Shown in pieces: positions 9,465-18,658 of a stretch of DNA of 64,000 nt. Both the position numbers and the translations under genes were made by a program. Source of the stretch: Clostridia bacterium (GTDB lineage Bacteria; Bacillota; Clostridia; Lachnospirales; Anaerotignaceae); the NCBI GenBank assembly GCA_910575055.1, contig CAJTDC010000011.1, forward strand, positions 26,432 through 90,431, given 5' to 3'. The notes below the pieces were generated by a model. The model was given only the letters and a program-made list of their open reading frames with translations. It was not told the origin of the DNA and ran no database searches. Positions within the stretch are counted from its first letter, which is position 1, and every line of letters begins with the position of its first letter.

Positions 9465-9500
9465 ATGAGGCTTTGCATTGTATTTACTGAAATAGTTTGA
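9465..9500 (+). CDS. Putative 11-codon leader peptide
   Basis: ATG at 9465 follows a perfect SD (GAGGTGAT, 9453-9460) and encodes MRLCIVFTEIV before TGA. Its last five sense codons are exactly the 5' arm of a 15-bp hairpin, and its stop codon lies in the hairpin loop. The downstream esterase also begins MRL. I know of no homologue; the call rests on the SD and the exact overlap with the hairpin. Confidence 0.45.
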   Translation: MRLCIVFTEIV

Positions 9501-9518
9501 TTTAACTATTTCAGTAAA
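9483..9518 (+). promoter_or_regulatory. 15-bp perfect hairpin next to the esterase RBS
   Basis: TTTACTGAAATAGTT (9483-9497) pairs perfectly with AACTATTTCAGTAAA (9504-9518) across a 6-nt loop. The last three bases of the 3' arm overlap the downstream SD AAAGGAG (9516-9522). There is no T tract, so it is not an intrinsic terminator. Ribosomes on the leader ORF would melt it, suggesting translational control of the esterase or mRNA stabilisation. Confidence 0.6.
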
Positions 9519-9531
9519 GGAGTGTATTGAT

Positions 9532-10299
9532 ATGAGATTAAGTGGTACAATATTTTCTAATGTACTTCAAAAAGATACAGGTATTACCATTATTACACCA
9601 AATGATTTATCAAAACAAAAACAATATAAAGTAGCTTATGTACTTCACGGACTTTGCGGAAATAGCAAAACTTGGTTAGATTATTCTATGTTATCTGTTT
9701 ATGCTATGCAAGGAAATACTATTTTTATACTGCCTGATGCAGAAAGAAGTTTTTATTGTAATATGAAATATGGTTTTGATTATTTTAATTACATCACAGA
9801 GGAATTACCTTTGATTTGTAAAAATATTTTTTCTATATCTTCTCATAGAGAAGATACTATTATATTAGGTGGTTCTATGGGTGGTTATGGTGCTTTATTA
9901 TGTGCTTTATCCAAACCAGAGCAATATGGCATTTGTGGAGCTTTTTCTTCTTGTTGTTTATTTTTAAAGCAAGGACTTTATGATATGAAACAAAATAGTA
10001 TGAAATATGAGCAACAGTTCGGAAAGCAACTCATAAATGACTTTACTGCAATATTTGGGGAAACATTAGAATGGAGAGCAGAATTTGATTTAATAGAATT
10101 AGTGAAAAAAGCAAAAGTATTTCCTCAAATTTATTTAACTTGTGGCACAAACGATTTCTTTTATAAAGACCATTTGCAATTTTGTGAATACTTAAAAAAT
10201 AAAAATGTGCCATATTCATTTGAACAATGGAATGCTCAACACGATTTTATTTATTTTGATGAGGCAATGAAAAAAATGATTTCAAAATATTCTTTATAA
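9532..10299 (+). CDS. Esterase D / tributyrin esterase-like alpha/beta hydrolase
   Basis: A 255-aa serine hydrolase of the putative-esterase family (PF00756 type). The oxyanion region is YVLHGLCGNSKTW near residues 38-50, the nucleophile elbow is GGSMGGYGA near 120, and the likely catalytic His is in NAQHDF near 242. It has no signal peptide, so it acts in the cytoplasm on small acyl or feruloyl-type esters; the substrate is not readable. The SD AAAGGAG (9516-9522) abuts a perfect hairpin. It probably ends the mfd-prsA region transcript at the terminator just downstream. Confidence 0.8.
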   Translation: MRLSGTIFSNVLQKDTGITIITPNDLSKQKQYKVAYVLHGLCGNSKTWLDYSMLSVYAMQGNTIFILPDAERSFYCNMKYGFDYFNYITEELPLICKNIFSISSHREDTIILGGSMGGYGALLCALSKPEQYGICGAFSSCCLFLKQGLYDMKQNSMKYEQQFGKQLINDFTAIFGETLEWRAEFDLIELVKKAKVFPQIYLTCGTNDFFYKDHLQFCEYLKNKNVPYSFEQWNAQHDFIYFDEAMKKMISKYSL

Positions 10300-10310
10300 A
10301 GCTATATTAC

Positions 10311-10344
10311 AAAAGCCTTCAATATTATTTTGAAGGCTTTTTTT
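10311..10344 (+). terminator. Intrinsic terminator after the esterase
   Basis: AAAAGCCTTCAA pairs with TTTGAAGGCTTTT and is followed by a T run. Confidence 0.9.
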
Positions 10345-10434
10345 ATGATATTATAATGATATACGAATTTATTTGTAAATATTTTTTACTTTAAACAAAA
10401 TGATAACAAAGCTACACAAGGAGGATATTTTTAT

Positions 10435-10965
10435 ATGAAACAAAAAAATCTATTTATATTATCTGTAATTTCTATTTTTATATCATTATACGCTACCATA
10501 AATGTTTTTGCATCTCCTATTGAAGTTTATAATTTATTACCACTATTGCAACAAACAATAGAACAAAATACGCATACTATGACATTACAATTTACAGAAC
10601 CATCAAGATTAGGAGATAAATATGCTTGGCTTATTACATCTGAAGCAGGTCAGCTAGCCCCTAGCCTTTGTTTATTTATTTCAGTAGCACCAAATTCAAA
10701 TGTATTTGGAGAGGATACACAAATCATTCTTGTACAAAAAGCTATAGATTTAGATAAAGTTTGTGAAATACTTCATTTAAACTATAAAACTCGTAGCAAT
10801 CTATTAACAGTCACTGAACCTATCACAGTAAATTATTACTATCAAAGTGACATAGAAAATGCCTATCCTGTAATACTTCTTCCTCACTATGATATTTTAT
10901 TAGAACAAAATCCCATCAAACAAGCAAGTAATATGGCAAAAATATATATAGAAAATCAAAAATAA
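10435..10965 (+). CDS. Hypothetical secreted protein
   Basis: A 176-aa protein with a clear Sec signal peptide (hydrophobic residues about 6-22, likely cleavage after VFA near 26) and no later membrane segment, so it is probably exported. I do not recognise the mature domain; it is mixed alpha/beta in character with no Cys pair or catalytic motif that stands out. It has a strong SD (AAGGAGG) and stands alone between two terminators, so it is monocistronic. Confidence 0.7.
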   Translation: MKQKNLFILSVISIFISLYATINVFASPIEVYNLLPLLQQTIEQNTHTMTLQFTEPSRLGDKYAWLITSEAGQLAPSLCLFISVAPNSNVFGEDTQIILVQKAIDLDKVCEILHLNYKTRSNLLTVTEPITVNYYYQSDIENAYPVILLPHYDILLEQNPIKQASNMAKIYIENQK

Positions 10966-10992
10966 ACAGTATACAATTATACTACATAAAAT

Positions 10993-11023
10993 TAGCCTGC
11001 CAAAAGCAACATTTGACAGGCTA
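10993..11023. terminator. Bidirectional terminator-like hairpin between convergent genes
   Basis: TAGCCTG (10993-10999) pairs with CAGGCTA (11017-11023), and an inner CAAA/TTTG extends the stem after one mismatch. T-rich sequence follows on the plus side. It separates the secreted protein from galE. Confidence 0.65.
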
Positions 11024-11033
11024 TATTTATTAT

Positions 11034-12026
11034 TTATCTATCTTCAAATCCATTTGGGTGGTTTTTATGCCACTCCCATGCAGAAGCAATTATTTTTTCT
11101 AATGTATTATATTTTGGTTGCCAATTCAATTCATTTATTATTTTTTCAGAAGATGCAATCAACACAGAAGGGTCGCCTGCTCTTCTTGGCTCTATTTTTT
11201 CTGGAATTTCTTTTCCTGTTACTTTTCTTGTCATTTCCACTACTTCTTTTACAGAAAATCCTTTTCCATTTCCTAAATTATAGGTACGACTTTTATTTTC
11301 CTGCATTGTTTTTTCTAATGAAAGAATATGTGCATCTGCTAAATCTGTTACGTGTATATAATCTCTAATACAAGTACCATCTTCTGTTGGATAGTCATCT
11401 CCAAACACACCTATAAATTCTCTTTTTCCCAATGCTACTTGTAATATAATAGGAATTAAATGGCTTTCAGGAAAATGGTCTTCTCCTATTGTACCACTTT
11501 TATGAGCACCTGCTGCATTAAAATAACGTAATACAGAATATTTAATACCATATGCTTCATCAAACCAACGAAGTATTTTTTCTACACAAAGTTTAGACTC
11601 GCCATATGGATTTGTTGGCAATGTTCTATCACTTTCTAATATAGGAATATTTTCTGGTTCTCCATAAGTTGCCGCTGTAGAAGAAAATACAATGTATTTT
11701 ACATTATGTTCTCTCATTTTTTTCAATAAGCTGAGTGTACCTCCAATATTATTTTCAAAATATTTTGCTGGTTCTGTTACACTCTCTCCCACAAGAGAAT
11801 ACGCTGCAAAGTCAATTACAGCATCTATAGTATGTTGTGTAAATACGCTTTCTAAAAAGTCGCTATCTGAAATATTGCCTACACAAAGTGCTGCTCTTTC
11901 ATCTACTGCTTTTTTATGTCCTGTTTCCAAACTATCCACTACAACAACTTCATAGTTTTTATCTAACAATTCCTTTACTGTATGACTACCAATATAACCT
12001 GCACCACCACAAACTAAAATTTTCAT
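11034..12026 (-). CDS. galE: UDP-glucose 4-epimerase
   Basis: A 330-aa cytoplasmic SDR enzyme interconverting UDP-glucose and UDP-galactose. The NAD-binding GGAGYIGSH is at the N-terminus; the catalytic Tyr-Lys is in NPYGESKLCVE near residue 150; SSTAATYG gives the catalytic Ser/Thr; RYFNAAGA is typical of GalE. It lies 15 nt after murG with SD AAAGGAGG, so the two are co-transcribed. It may supply UDP-galactose for wall or capsule glycans as well as galactose catabolism. Confidence 0.94.
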   Translation of the reverse strand: MKILVCGGAGYIGSHTVKELLDKNYEVVVVDSLETGHKKAVDERAALCVGNISDSDFLESVFTQHTIDAVIDFAAYSLVGESVTEPAKYFENNIGGTLSLLKKMREHNVKYIVFSSTAATYGEPENIPILESDRTLPTNPYGESKLCVEKILRWFDEAYGIKYSVLRYFNAAGAHKSGTIGEDHFPESHLIPIILQVALGKREFIGVFGDDYPTEDGTCIRDYIHVTDLADAHILSLEKTMQENKSRTYNLGNGKGFSVKEVVEMTRKVTGKEIPEKIEPRRAGDPSVLIASSEKIINELNWQPKYNTLEKIIASAWEWHKNHPNGFEDR

Positions 12027-12041
12027 ATTGTATTCCTCCTT

Positions 12042-13100
12042 TTATTGTTTTGTAATGATTTTTATTACTTCATTTACTCCATCTGAAAGATGGCTATTTT
12101 CCATATTTTTTATATATTTTTGTCTGTTTTTATATAATAAACGTACTGCTTTTTCCAGAGAAACATATGTCATATCTTCCTCTTGCAATATCATAGAAAA
12201 ACCTTGTTTTTCAAAAGATTGGGCATTTAATATCTGGTCACCTCTACTTGCCTTTGCAGAAAGTGGTATTAAAATATTTGGTTTCTTTAATGCTAAAAAT
12301 TCTGATATAGAATTGCTGCCTGCTCTAGAAATAATTACATCTGCCGCTGCAAATACGTGAGGCAATTCTTCCGATAAATATTCAAATTGTCTATATCCTT
12401 TTTTATTTTCTAATTTTTTATCTATATTTCCTTTTCCACAGATATGAACTAATTGAAAATCTTTTAAAAGTGTTGGCAATGCTCCTCTCAACTGTACATT
12501 AATTTTTACAGAACCAAGACTTCCTCCCATCATCATAATAATTGGCTTTTGCTCTGTAAAACCACATAATTCTAATCCTTTTTGTTTATCTCCTTCAAAA
12601 AGTTCTTTTCGTATAGGTGTTCCTGTATTTACCCCTTTTTTATTTGGAATATATTGTAATGTTTCTGGAAATGTAGTACAAACTTTTTTAGCAAAAGGCA
12701 TTGCAATACGATTTGCTAATCCTGGTGTCATATCTGACTCGTGCACAATAACAGGCACTTTATTAAACTTTGCTCCTAATACCACTGGTACAGCAACAAA
12801 ACCTCCTTTAGAAAAAATAATATCTGGTTTTATTTTTCTTATTAAGGATGTCGCCTCTTTTATACCAGAAATTACACGAAATATATCAGTAATATTTTTA
12901 AAAGACAAATATCTTCTTAATTTTCCTGTTGGTATGCCATAATAAGTAATATTTACTTTTTCAATGAGTTTCTTTTCCATTCCTTGTTCTGAACCAATGT
13001 ATATTATCTCATATCCTTCTGCTTTTAGTGCAGGAATTAACGCTAAATTTGGTGTTACATGACCTGCTGTTCCTCCACCTGTTAATATTATTTTTTTCAC
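12042..13100 (-). CDS. murG: MurG, UDP-GlcNAc:undecaprenyl-PP-MurNAc-pentapeptide GlcNAc transferase
   Basis: A 352-aa peripheral membrane glycosyltransferase that makes lipid II from lipid I. The N-terminal Gly-rich [27 protein letters not shown], and the C-terminal UDP-GlcNAc site ([13 protein letters not shown] and [24 protein letters not shown]) are diagnostic. Its length is normal for the family. It is not inside a dcw cluster here but is paired with galE downstream. About 210 nt of AT-rich sequence separates it from the divergent ferritin-like gene. Confidence 0.95.
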   Translation of the reverse strand: MKKIILTGGGTAGHVTPNLALIPALKAEGYEIIYIGSEQGMEKKLIEKVNITYYGIPTGKLRRYLSFKNITDIFRVISGIKEATSLIRKIKPDIIFSKGGFVAVPVVLGAKFNKVPVIVHESDMTPGLANRIAMPFAKKVCTTFPETLQYIPNKKGVNTGTPIRKELFEGDKQKGLELCGFTEQKPIIMMMGGSLGSVKINVQLRGALPTLLKDFQLVHICGKGNIDKKLENKKGYRQFEYLSEELPHVFAAADVIISRAGSNSISEFLALKKPNILIPLSAKASRGDQILNAQSFEKQGFSMILQEEDMTYVSLEKAVRLLYKNRQKYIKNMENSHLSDGVNEVIKIITKQ

Positions 13101-13313
13101 ACATAGTTCACTCCTATTACACTATTGTTATATGATACTACATTATATTTACACATATTCTTTTTTTATCATATCAAAAAAAATATAGAATATCCATATA
13201 AATTTTATATCTACTATGTAAAAAAATCTATACAAAAATCACTTTTTTTATCATTTTTTATTTTCTGCTGCATATCATAACATTAAAACATATTGCAAAG
13301 GAGTAGTCTATCT

Positions 13314-13826
13314 ATGTATCCATATCGCTCTAACACAAACATTTACCAAAAAAATACTTCCCTTAATACAAGAGAAACAACTCTTTCTGTCACAAAAGAG
13401 GATTTAAAACAAGATAAACGTCTTTTAGAATTGTTAGAAATTGCACAACAAGAAACTATACAATCATTATCTGCTTTTGATGCACTTATTAAAAATGAAG
13501 CATTACAATCAGATATTGAAACATTACGCAATGCTTATTTAGATGAAATAAAACATCTAAAACTATTACAAGAAATTTTATATAATATTACAGGAAAGTC
13601 TTCCTCTACACAACAAATCACACCACACACTACTGAAACAACTAGTCAAAATGTTTCTTCAGAAATTGAAAAAACATTACATCAAGAAATGGAACAAACA
13701 GACTTTTTTAGAGAATTACTTATTGCTATACCTCAAACAGATTTGAGAGATATTCTCTTTGAAATTATAACAGATAAACAAGACCACTGTATTCGTCTTT
13801 GTTTTCTTTTTTCAAAATATAAATAG
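13314..13826 (+). CDS. Ferritin-like domain protein
   Basis: A 170-aa small helical protein. Two helix pairs carry acidic/His motifs of ferritin-like di-iron folds: ETIQSLSAFDALIKNEA and YLDEIKHLKLLQEI (E-x-x-H), then EMEQTDFFRELL and DKQDHCIRLCF (D-x-x-H). They are separated by a Thr/Ser-rich linker near residues 98-118. The N-terminus MYPYRSN is Tyr-rich, as in some clostridial coat-associated ferritin-like proteins. The start at 13314 has SD AAAGGAG (13297-13303); an upstream in-frame TTG lies in that SD and is unlikely. Function is unknown. Confidence 0.65.
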   Translation: MYPYRSNTNIYQKNTSLNTRETTLSVTKEDLKQDKRLLELLEIAQQETIQSLSAFDALIKNEALQSDIETLRNAYLDEIKHLKLLQEILYNITGKSSSTQQITPHTTETTSQNVSSEIEKTLHQEMEQTDFFRELLIAIPQTDLRDILFEIITDKQDHCIRLCFLFSKYK

Positions 13827-13887
13827 TAAAAATCACTTTTCCATGTTATACTTAAAATAAAAAGTATTTGGAAAAGGAGCGTTTTTT

Positions 13888-14301
13888 ATGAGTGATTGTA
13901 TATTTTGTAATATTGTATCTGGAACATTTGGCTCTGCCACATTATACGAAAATAACGAATTTAAAGTAATATTAGACCGTTTTCCTGCAAATGAAGGTCA
14001 TATTTTAATTCTTTTAAAACAACACGTATCTAATATTTTTGAATTGGATCCAGAAGTAGGAGGACGTTTATTTGCATTAGCTGTTAGAATTGCCCAAGTG
14101 ATGAAAAAAACATTAAATTTAGAATATATGAATGTACTACAAAATAATGGTTCTGTAGCTGGTCAGACAGTAAACCACTTTCATATGCACTTAATCCCTC
14201 GTTATGAAAACGATGGTATTCAAATTGCTTATAAACCTCTTGACTTAACAGATGAGCAAATTGAAGCTATGCGTCAAAAAATTGCCTCTGGTATACAGTG
14301 A
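13888..14301 (+). CDS. HIT family nucleotide-binding protein
   Basis: A 137-aa histidine-triad protein (Hint/PKCI type). The zinc-like N-terminus CIFCNI and the catalytic triad HFHMHLIPR near residue 110 are visible, with the earlier HILILLKQH strand. Family members hydrolyse purine phosphoramidates such as AMP-lysine. A strong SD (AAAAGGAG) precedes it and a terminator follows, so it is probably expressed alone. Confidence 0.92.
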   Translation: MSDCIFCNIVSGTFGSATLYENNEFKVILDRFPANEGHILILLKQHVSNIFELDPEVGGRLFALAVRIAQVMKKTLNLEYMNVLQNNGSVAGQTVNHFHMHLIPRYENDGIQIAYKPLDLTDEQIEAMRQKIASGIQ

Positions 14302-14305
14302 TAAT

Positions 14306-14342
14306 AAAAAGCTTCTCTTTATTTTAAGAGAGGCTTTTTATT
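14306..14342 (+). terminator. Intrinsic terminator after the HIT gene
   Basis: AAAAAGCTTCTCTT pairs with AAGAGAGGCTTTTT (one G-U) across a 6-nt loop and ends in a T run. Confidence 0.88.
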
Positions 14343-14531
14343 ATACTCCATTATTTTACATTTAATTTTCTAAAAAATGTAATACAAACTTTATACAATA
14401 ATACTAAAAAATTAAAGCAATTTTTCTCAAAATAGTGTAAAATAGAAATGAGAAAGAAATATTATTTCAAATCTATTTGAATAAACACTATATTCTTTCT
14501 TTATTATATTATCACAAAGGAGTTTTTCATT

Positions 14532-15722
14532 ATGAAGAAAAAATTATTAAATTGTATGCTATGTGCATTTGCTTTTACCTGTTGCCCTTTTACTGCATAC
14601 AATAATAACATTGAAAAAGTTTTTGCAGTAGATTCTGCATTTTCTCCTATCACTTTAGAAACAACTTCTATAAAAGAAGTAACAGGTGCTACTAATATCG
14701 CTGCTTTTCGTATCAAAGATAAAAGTGGTATCGCTGTACAAGAAGATACTATTTATTCTTTAAAATTAGATAATGGCTTTATATTTCAAAACAGCCCAGA
14801 AATATTATCTTCTGGAAAATACAGAGATAAAGTTTTTTTTGAAATTGATTATCAAAATCCTTCTATTGCTTATATTACAATACAGAAAAAAACAGATACT
14901 AGTGATGGTGTAATAGAAATTCACAATTTAGACATTGCTCCAACAAGAAATTCAGAAATTAACAAAGATATTTCATTATCTTTAAGCGGAAATAATACCT
15001 ATGATACTATAAAAATTGGTATATATAAAGAAGCATCTGCTACTTACAGAACACCTATTACAATCAAAACACTAGAAGGCAGTAAAAAACCTTATGCAAC
15101 AGGCACTGCTCCTGCCAACAGAAAATTACAAATACTGATTGATGACGAAGAATATGGCACAATTATAACAGGAGAAGATGGTATATGGAATTACACATTT
15201 CCTTATAAGTATTCCTCTTTAGAAGCAGGAACACACACTTTTTCTATAGGTTATTTTCAGGGAGAAAACATTACATTAGTTAATACCATTTCAAAAGAAT
15301 TTGAAATTGCACCAGACATTATCAAAACAACAAAAACTGTTACTTTTACTATAGGACAAAAAACATATTCTTATGACGGCAAAACAGGTTATTTAGAGGC
15401 TGCTCCTTTTATAGATAACAATGGCAATGTACTATTACCTTTGAGAGCAGTTGCTGGTACACTTAATATTGATGCACAAAACATCATATGGGATACCCAA
15501 ACGCAAACAATTACTATAAAACAAGCAGAAAAAACAATTTGTTATACCATAGGCTCTAATGTTATGACAATCAATGGTGTTGCTTCTCAAATGAATACAG
15601 CACCTATTATACAAAACGGTGTTACATTTTTACCTTTGCGTTCTCTATTAAATTCTCTTGGTATTACAAATAATAATATACAATGGGACAGCAATACTCA
15701 AATTATTTCTTATGAAGTATAA
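14532..15722 (+). CDS. Secreted protein with copper-amine-oxidase N-terminal (stalk) domain
   Basis: A 396-aa exported protein. The N-terminal hydrophobic stretch (residues 5-22, two Cys pairs) resembles a signal peptide. Residues about 40-155 form a beta-rich region; about 170-260 look like an Ig-like repeat (YATGTAPANRKLQILIDD, GTHTFSIGY); residues about 275-396 hold a Cu_amine_oxidN1 pair (LLPLRAVAGTLN and FLPLRSLLNSLGI). Such domains are common on clostridial surface proteins and do not imply amine oxidase activity. kbl begins 46 nt downstream without a visible terminator. Confidence 0.75.
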   Translation: MKKKLLNCMLCAFAFTCCPFTAYNNNIEKVFAVDSAFSPITLETTSIKEVTGATNIAAFRIKDKSGIAVQEDTIYSLKLDNGFIFQNSPEILSSGKYRDKVFFEIDYQNPSIAYITIQKKTDTSDGVIEIHNLDIAPTRNSEINKDISLSLSGNNTYDTIKIGIYKEASATYRTPITIKTLEGSKKPYATGTAPANRKLQILIDDEEYGTIITGEDGIWNYTFPYKYSSLEAGTHTFSIGYFQGENITLVNTISKEFEIAPDIIKTTKTVTFTIGQKTYSYDGKTGYLEAAPFIDNNGNVLLPLRAVAGTLNIDAQNIIWDTQTQTITIKQAEKTICYTIGSNVMTINGVASQMNTAPIIQNGVTFLPLRSLLNSLGITNNNIQWDSNTQIISYEV

Positions 15723-15768
15723 AAATACTACATTGTAAACAGTCTATTTTTAAGGAGGTTTTTTAAAA

Positions 15769-16950
15769 ATGAAAAAAGCACTAGAGTATTTTAAAAATGA
15801 TTTAAACACAATTCAAAATGCAGGTACTGCAAAAGAAGAACGTATTATTACAACTCCCCAAAAATCACGTATTGATACTACTACAAAAAAACAAGTTGTA
15901 AATATGTGTGCGAACAATTATTTAGGTCTTTCTGACAACAGTGAGTTGATTTCTGCTGCAAAAGAAAGTTATGATAAATGGGGATTTGGTTTAAGTTCTG
16001 TTCGATTTATATGTGGTACACAGCAAATTCATAAAACATTAGAAAATCGCATCAGCAACTTTTTAGGTATGGAAGACACAATATTATATTCTTCTTGTTT
16101 TGATGCAAATGGTGGTTTATTTGAAGCATTGCTTAATGAGCAAGATGTTATTATTTCTGACGAATTAAATCACGCAAGTATTATTGATGGTGTTCGTCTT
16201 TGCAAAGCAAAAAAAATGCGTTACAAAAATAATGATATGGCAGATTTAAAAAATTGTTTGGAACAGTCAAAAGATGCTCGTATTCGTTTGATTGCTACAG
16301 ATGGTGTTTTCTCTATGGACGGTTTTATTGCAAATTTAAAAGGTATTTGTGATTTAGCAGAACAATATGATGCTTTGGTTATGGTAGATGACAGTCACGC
16401 AGTTGGCTTTATGGGAGAACACGGCAAAGGAACACCAGAATATTGTGACGTTATGGGCAGAGTGGACATTTTAACAGGCACTTTTGGTAAAGCATTAGGA
16501 GGTGCTTCAGGTGGTTATACGAGTGCTAAAAAGGAAATTGTTGAGTTACTTCGTCAACGTTCTCGTCCTTATCTTTTTTCAAATACAGTTGCTCCTGCTA
16601 TTTGTGCTGCTACTATCAAAACCATTGATTTATTAGAACAATCCACTTCATTACGTGATAAAGTACACGAAAATACTGCTTATTTTCGTCAAAAAATGAG
16701 TAGTTTAGGATTTGATATTCCAGAAGGCTCCCACCCTATTGTACCAGTTATGCTTTATGATGCAAAAATAGCAAAAGAATTTGCAACACGTATGTTAGAT
16801 TTAGGTGTTTATGTGATTGGCTTTTCTTATCCTGTTGTACCAATAGGAAAAGCAAGAGTACGTACACAAATTTCTGCTGGACATACCAAACAAGATTTAG
16901 ATTTTGCAGTAGAATGCTTTGCAAAAGTAAAAAAAGAAATGGGACTATAA
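15769..16950 (+). CDS. kbl: Glycine C-acetyltransferase (2-amino-3-ketobutyrate CoA ligase)
   Basis: A 393-aa PLP enzyme of the alpha-oxoamine synthase family. It has NNYLGLS near residue 48, the cofactor-stacking region, [17 protein letters not shown], and the PLP-binding Lys in [14 protein letters not shown] near 242. It cleaves 2-amino-3-oxobutyrate with CoA to glycine and acetyl-CoA in threonine catabolism. The usual partner tdh is not in this window. BioF is the closest alternative; the lack of biotin genes and the Kbl-like sequence favour Kbl. SD TAAGGAGG precedes it. Confidence 0.88.
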   Translation: MKKALEYFKNDLNTIQNAGTAKEERIITTPQKSRIDTTTKKQVVNMCANNYLGLSDNSELISAAKESYDKWGFGLSSVRFICGTQQIHKTLENRISNFLGMEDTILYSSCFDANGGLFEALLNEQDVIISDELNHASIIDGVRLCKAKKMRYKNNDMADLKNCLEQSKDARIRLIATDGVFSMDGFIANLKGICDLAEQYDALVMVDDSHAVGFMGEHGKGTPEYCDVMGRVDILTGTFGKALGGASGGYTSAKKEIVELLRQRSRPYLFSNTVAPAICAATIKTIDLLEQSTSLRDKVHENTAYFRQKMSSLGFDIPEGSHPIVPVMLYDAKIAKEFATRMLDLGVYVIGFSYPVVPIGKARVRTQISAGHTKQDLDFAVECFAKVKKEMGL

Positions 16951-16993
16951 TATAAATATATAATACATAAGCATACAATACAGGGGGGCTGTT

Positions 16994-17755
16994 ATGAGTA
17001 GACCTCTAAAATGGATATTAGCTATTATGGGTATTTTTTTATCAGCATTTTCATTGTATACCATTTACATAAGCGGAAAACCTGTATTTGACTCTTATAA
17101 CATACTTGGCTGGATAGGATTTGCAATAGGATTTTTTATTTTAATGCTGCTTTTATACTACTTAAATGTTAAAGTAGGTATTACTTATACATTAATATTA
17201 CTTTTATTGTTATTTCTTATGATAGGCTTAGAAAAATTAAATCATAACAATACAGCAGAGAAAGAAAATTCTGATGAAATACAACAATTTGATGAAAATG
17301 GTAACATTATTATTACTCACCCTTATGATAATTTAATCAGCCTAGAATGGGGTACTTACAACAATGTAGATTTAGATTTAATGTTAATGGACAAAAAAAA
17401 TAATATTTTTGTTAACTTCAGTGCTCCAAAATATGCTATAGATGAAAATAATAGCATTTGGTTAGATTACGATTACCAAAGGCAAAAATCTGTTGCAACA
17501 AAAGAAGTCATTTCTATACTTGGTATGGAAGATAAAACATTTTCTATTATAGCAATGAATTATAATGGTGAAAAATTAAATCAAGATGCTGTTGTTACCA
17601 TTTCACTATCAAATGGAAATACTACAACATATACATTACCTGCAAAACAATTTAACGATGATACCAATTCTATTCATATTTGTGATATATCTATGCAAAC
17701 AAATGATGTTACAGAAGTTATAAAAGACTTTCATAACAATATAGTACAACACTAA
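16994..17755 (+). CDS. Hypothetical membrane-anchored protein
   Basis: A 253-aa protein with three hydrophobic segments in the first 90 residues (about 7-27, 37-58, 62-80), followed by a soluble region of about 165 residues rich in Asn, Asp and beta-type sequence. I recognise no domain. The SD is an unusual G run (AGGGGGGC) about 6 nt before the ATG. It is followed by an 11-bp hairpin. The soluble part could be extracellular, but the topology is not certain. Confidence 0.6.
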   Translation: MSRPLKWILAIMGIFLSAFSLYTIYISGKPVFDSYNILGWIGFAIGFFILMLLLYYLNVKVGITYTLILLLLLFLMIGLEKLNHNNTAEKENSDEIQQFDENGNIIITHPYDNLISLEWGTYNNVDLDLMLMDKKNNIFVNFSAPKYAIDENNSIWLDYDYQRQKSVATKEVISILGMEDKTFSIIAMNYNGEKLNQDAVVTISLSNGNTTTYTLPAKQFNDDTNSIHICDISMQTNDVTEVIKDFHNNIVQH

Positions 17756-17770
17756 TTACAATATTAGTAA

Positions 17771-17796
17771 ATCCTCCACCTAAAAAGGTGGAGGAT
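17771..17796 (+). terminator. Terminator-like hairpin
   Basis: ATCCTCCACCT pairs perfectly with AGGTGGAGGAT around a 4-nt A loop. The following sequence ACTTATTAATATTTT is T-rich but has no clean T tract, so efficiency is uncertain. Confidence 0.6.
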
Positions 17797-17839
17797 ACTT
17801 ATTAATATTTTAACTGATTTATGTAAAATGGAGATAACT

Positions 17840-18208
17840 ATGTGGAAAGATGATAATGATAAAATAATGGATCTATTGTATGATATTCAAACACAAAATA
17901 TAAAAAGTTTTCCAGCAATATGCCCTATATGTGGTGAAAAACAAGCCCATTTATATTTTTATAGATACGCTGAAAATACAAATAAAGGAGGAGGTTGGGT
18001 GTGGTGTAGTAAATGTAAACATTATGCTCACTTTTTGATTAAAATTCCAGAATATTGGGAAAATTTCAGCAAAATCAAATTTGAAAAATTAGCAGCTTAT
18101 CCAGACTATATTGAAAAAGAAAAAAATAATATTGATAACTGGAATAACAAATTATTATGTTACAACAATAATAGACATTCTAATACCCAAAACAACAAAA
18201 TTTACTAA
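17840..18208 (+). CDS. Small zinc-ribbon hypothetical protein
   Basis: A 122-aa protein with two Cys pairs, CPICGE near residue 32 and CSKCKH near 60, that should bind one Zn. In between lies an aromatic strand (AHLYFYRY). The C-terminal third is charged and Asn-rich. I do not recognise a family. The ATG at 17840 is preferred because GGAG sits about 6 nt upstream; an in-frame ATG at 17828 overlaps that SD. It belongs to a run of short accessory genes. Confidence 0.55.
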   Translation: MWKDDNDKIMDLLYDIQTQNIKSFPAICPICGEKQAHLYFYRYAENTNKGGGWVWCSKCKHYAHFLIKIPEYWENFSKIKFEKLAAYPDYIEKEKNNIDNWNNKLLCYNNNRHSNTQNNKIY

Positions 18209-18256
18209 TTATTTACAATTCAAAAAATAAAATTAAGAATAGAGGGGAAGTTTTAT

Positions 18257-18640
18257 ATGAAAATTGACCATATTGCAATTTATACCAAAAAGTTAGACAG
18301 GCTAAAAGCATTTTATGAATATTATTTTGGTGGTATTTCAAACACAAAATATACAAATAAAACAACTGGTTTAGAAACTTATTTTATTTCATTTCAAGAC
18401 GGCACTCGTTTAGAAATTATGACACGTCCAGTATTAGACAACAATAGCAACGAATTATTTCATACAGGTTATATTCATATTGCATTTTCTGTTGGTTCTA
18501 TTGAAAATGTAAATATGTTAACACAAAAACTAGAAGAAGATGGTTATCCTATTATCAGTTATCCTCATACAACAGGTGACGGTTATTATGAAAGCTGTGT
18601 GTTAGACCCTGATGGCAACCAAATTGAAATTACAGCATAA
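18257..18640 (+). CDS. VOC (glyoxalase/bleomycin-resistance fold) family protein
   Basis: A 127-aa vicinal-oxygen-chelate fold protein: two beta-alpha-beta-beta-beta modules, with IDHIAIYTKKLDRLKAFYEYYFGG at the start and the typical end YYESCVLDPDGNQIEIT. Likely metal ligands His5, Glu57 (RLEIM), His75 (YIHIAF) and Glu123 are in place. Members include glyoxalase I-like lyases and drug-binding resistance proteins; the substrate is not readable. It lies 18 nt before the CatA-like gene and is probably co-transcribed with it. Confidence 0.85.
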   Translation: MKIDHIAIYTKKLDRLKAFYEYYFGGISNTKYTNKTTGLETYFISFQDGTRLEIMTRPVLDNNSNELFHTGYIHIAFSVGSIENVNMLTQKLEEDGYPIISYPHTTGDGYYESCVLDPDGNQIEITA

Positions 18641-18658
18641 ATAAAAAGAGGTGATTTT

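Noticed and set aside
9483..9518. 15-bp hairpin as an intrinsic terminator for the PrsA-like gene
   Set aside because: No T tract follows on either strand; it is followed by the SD of the esterase.
11054..11368. 104-codon plus-strand ORF inside galE
   Set aside because: It is a Leu/Phe-rich shadow frame of galE on the opposite strand with no SD.
13293..13313. TTG start for the ferritin-like protein
   Set aside because: The TTG lies immediately before and in frame with the SD AAAGGAG that serves the ATG at 13314.
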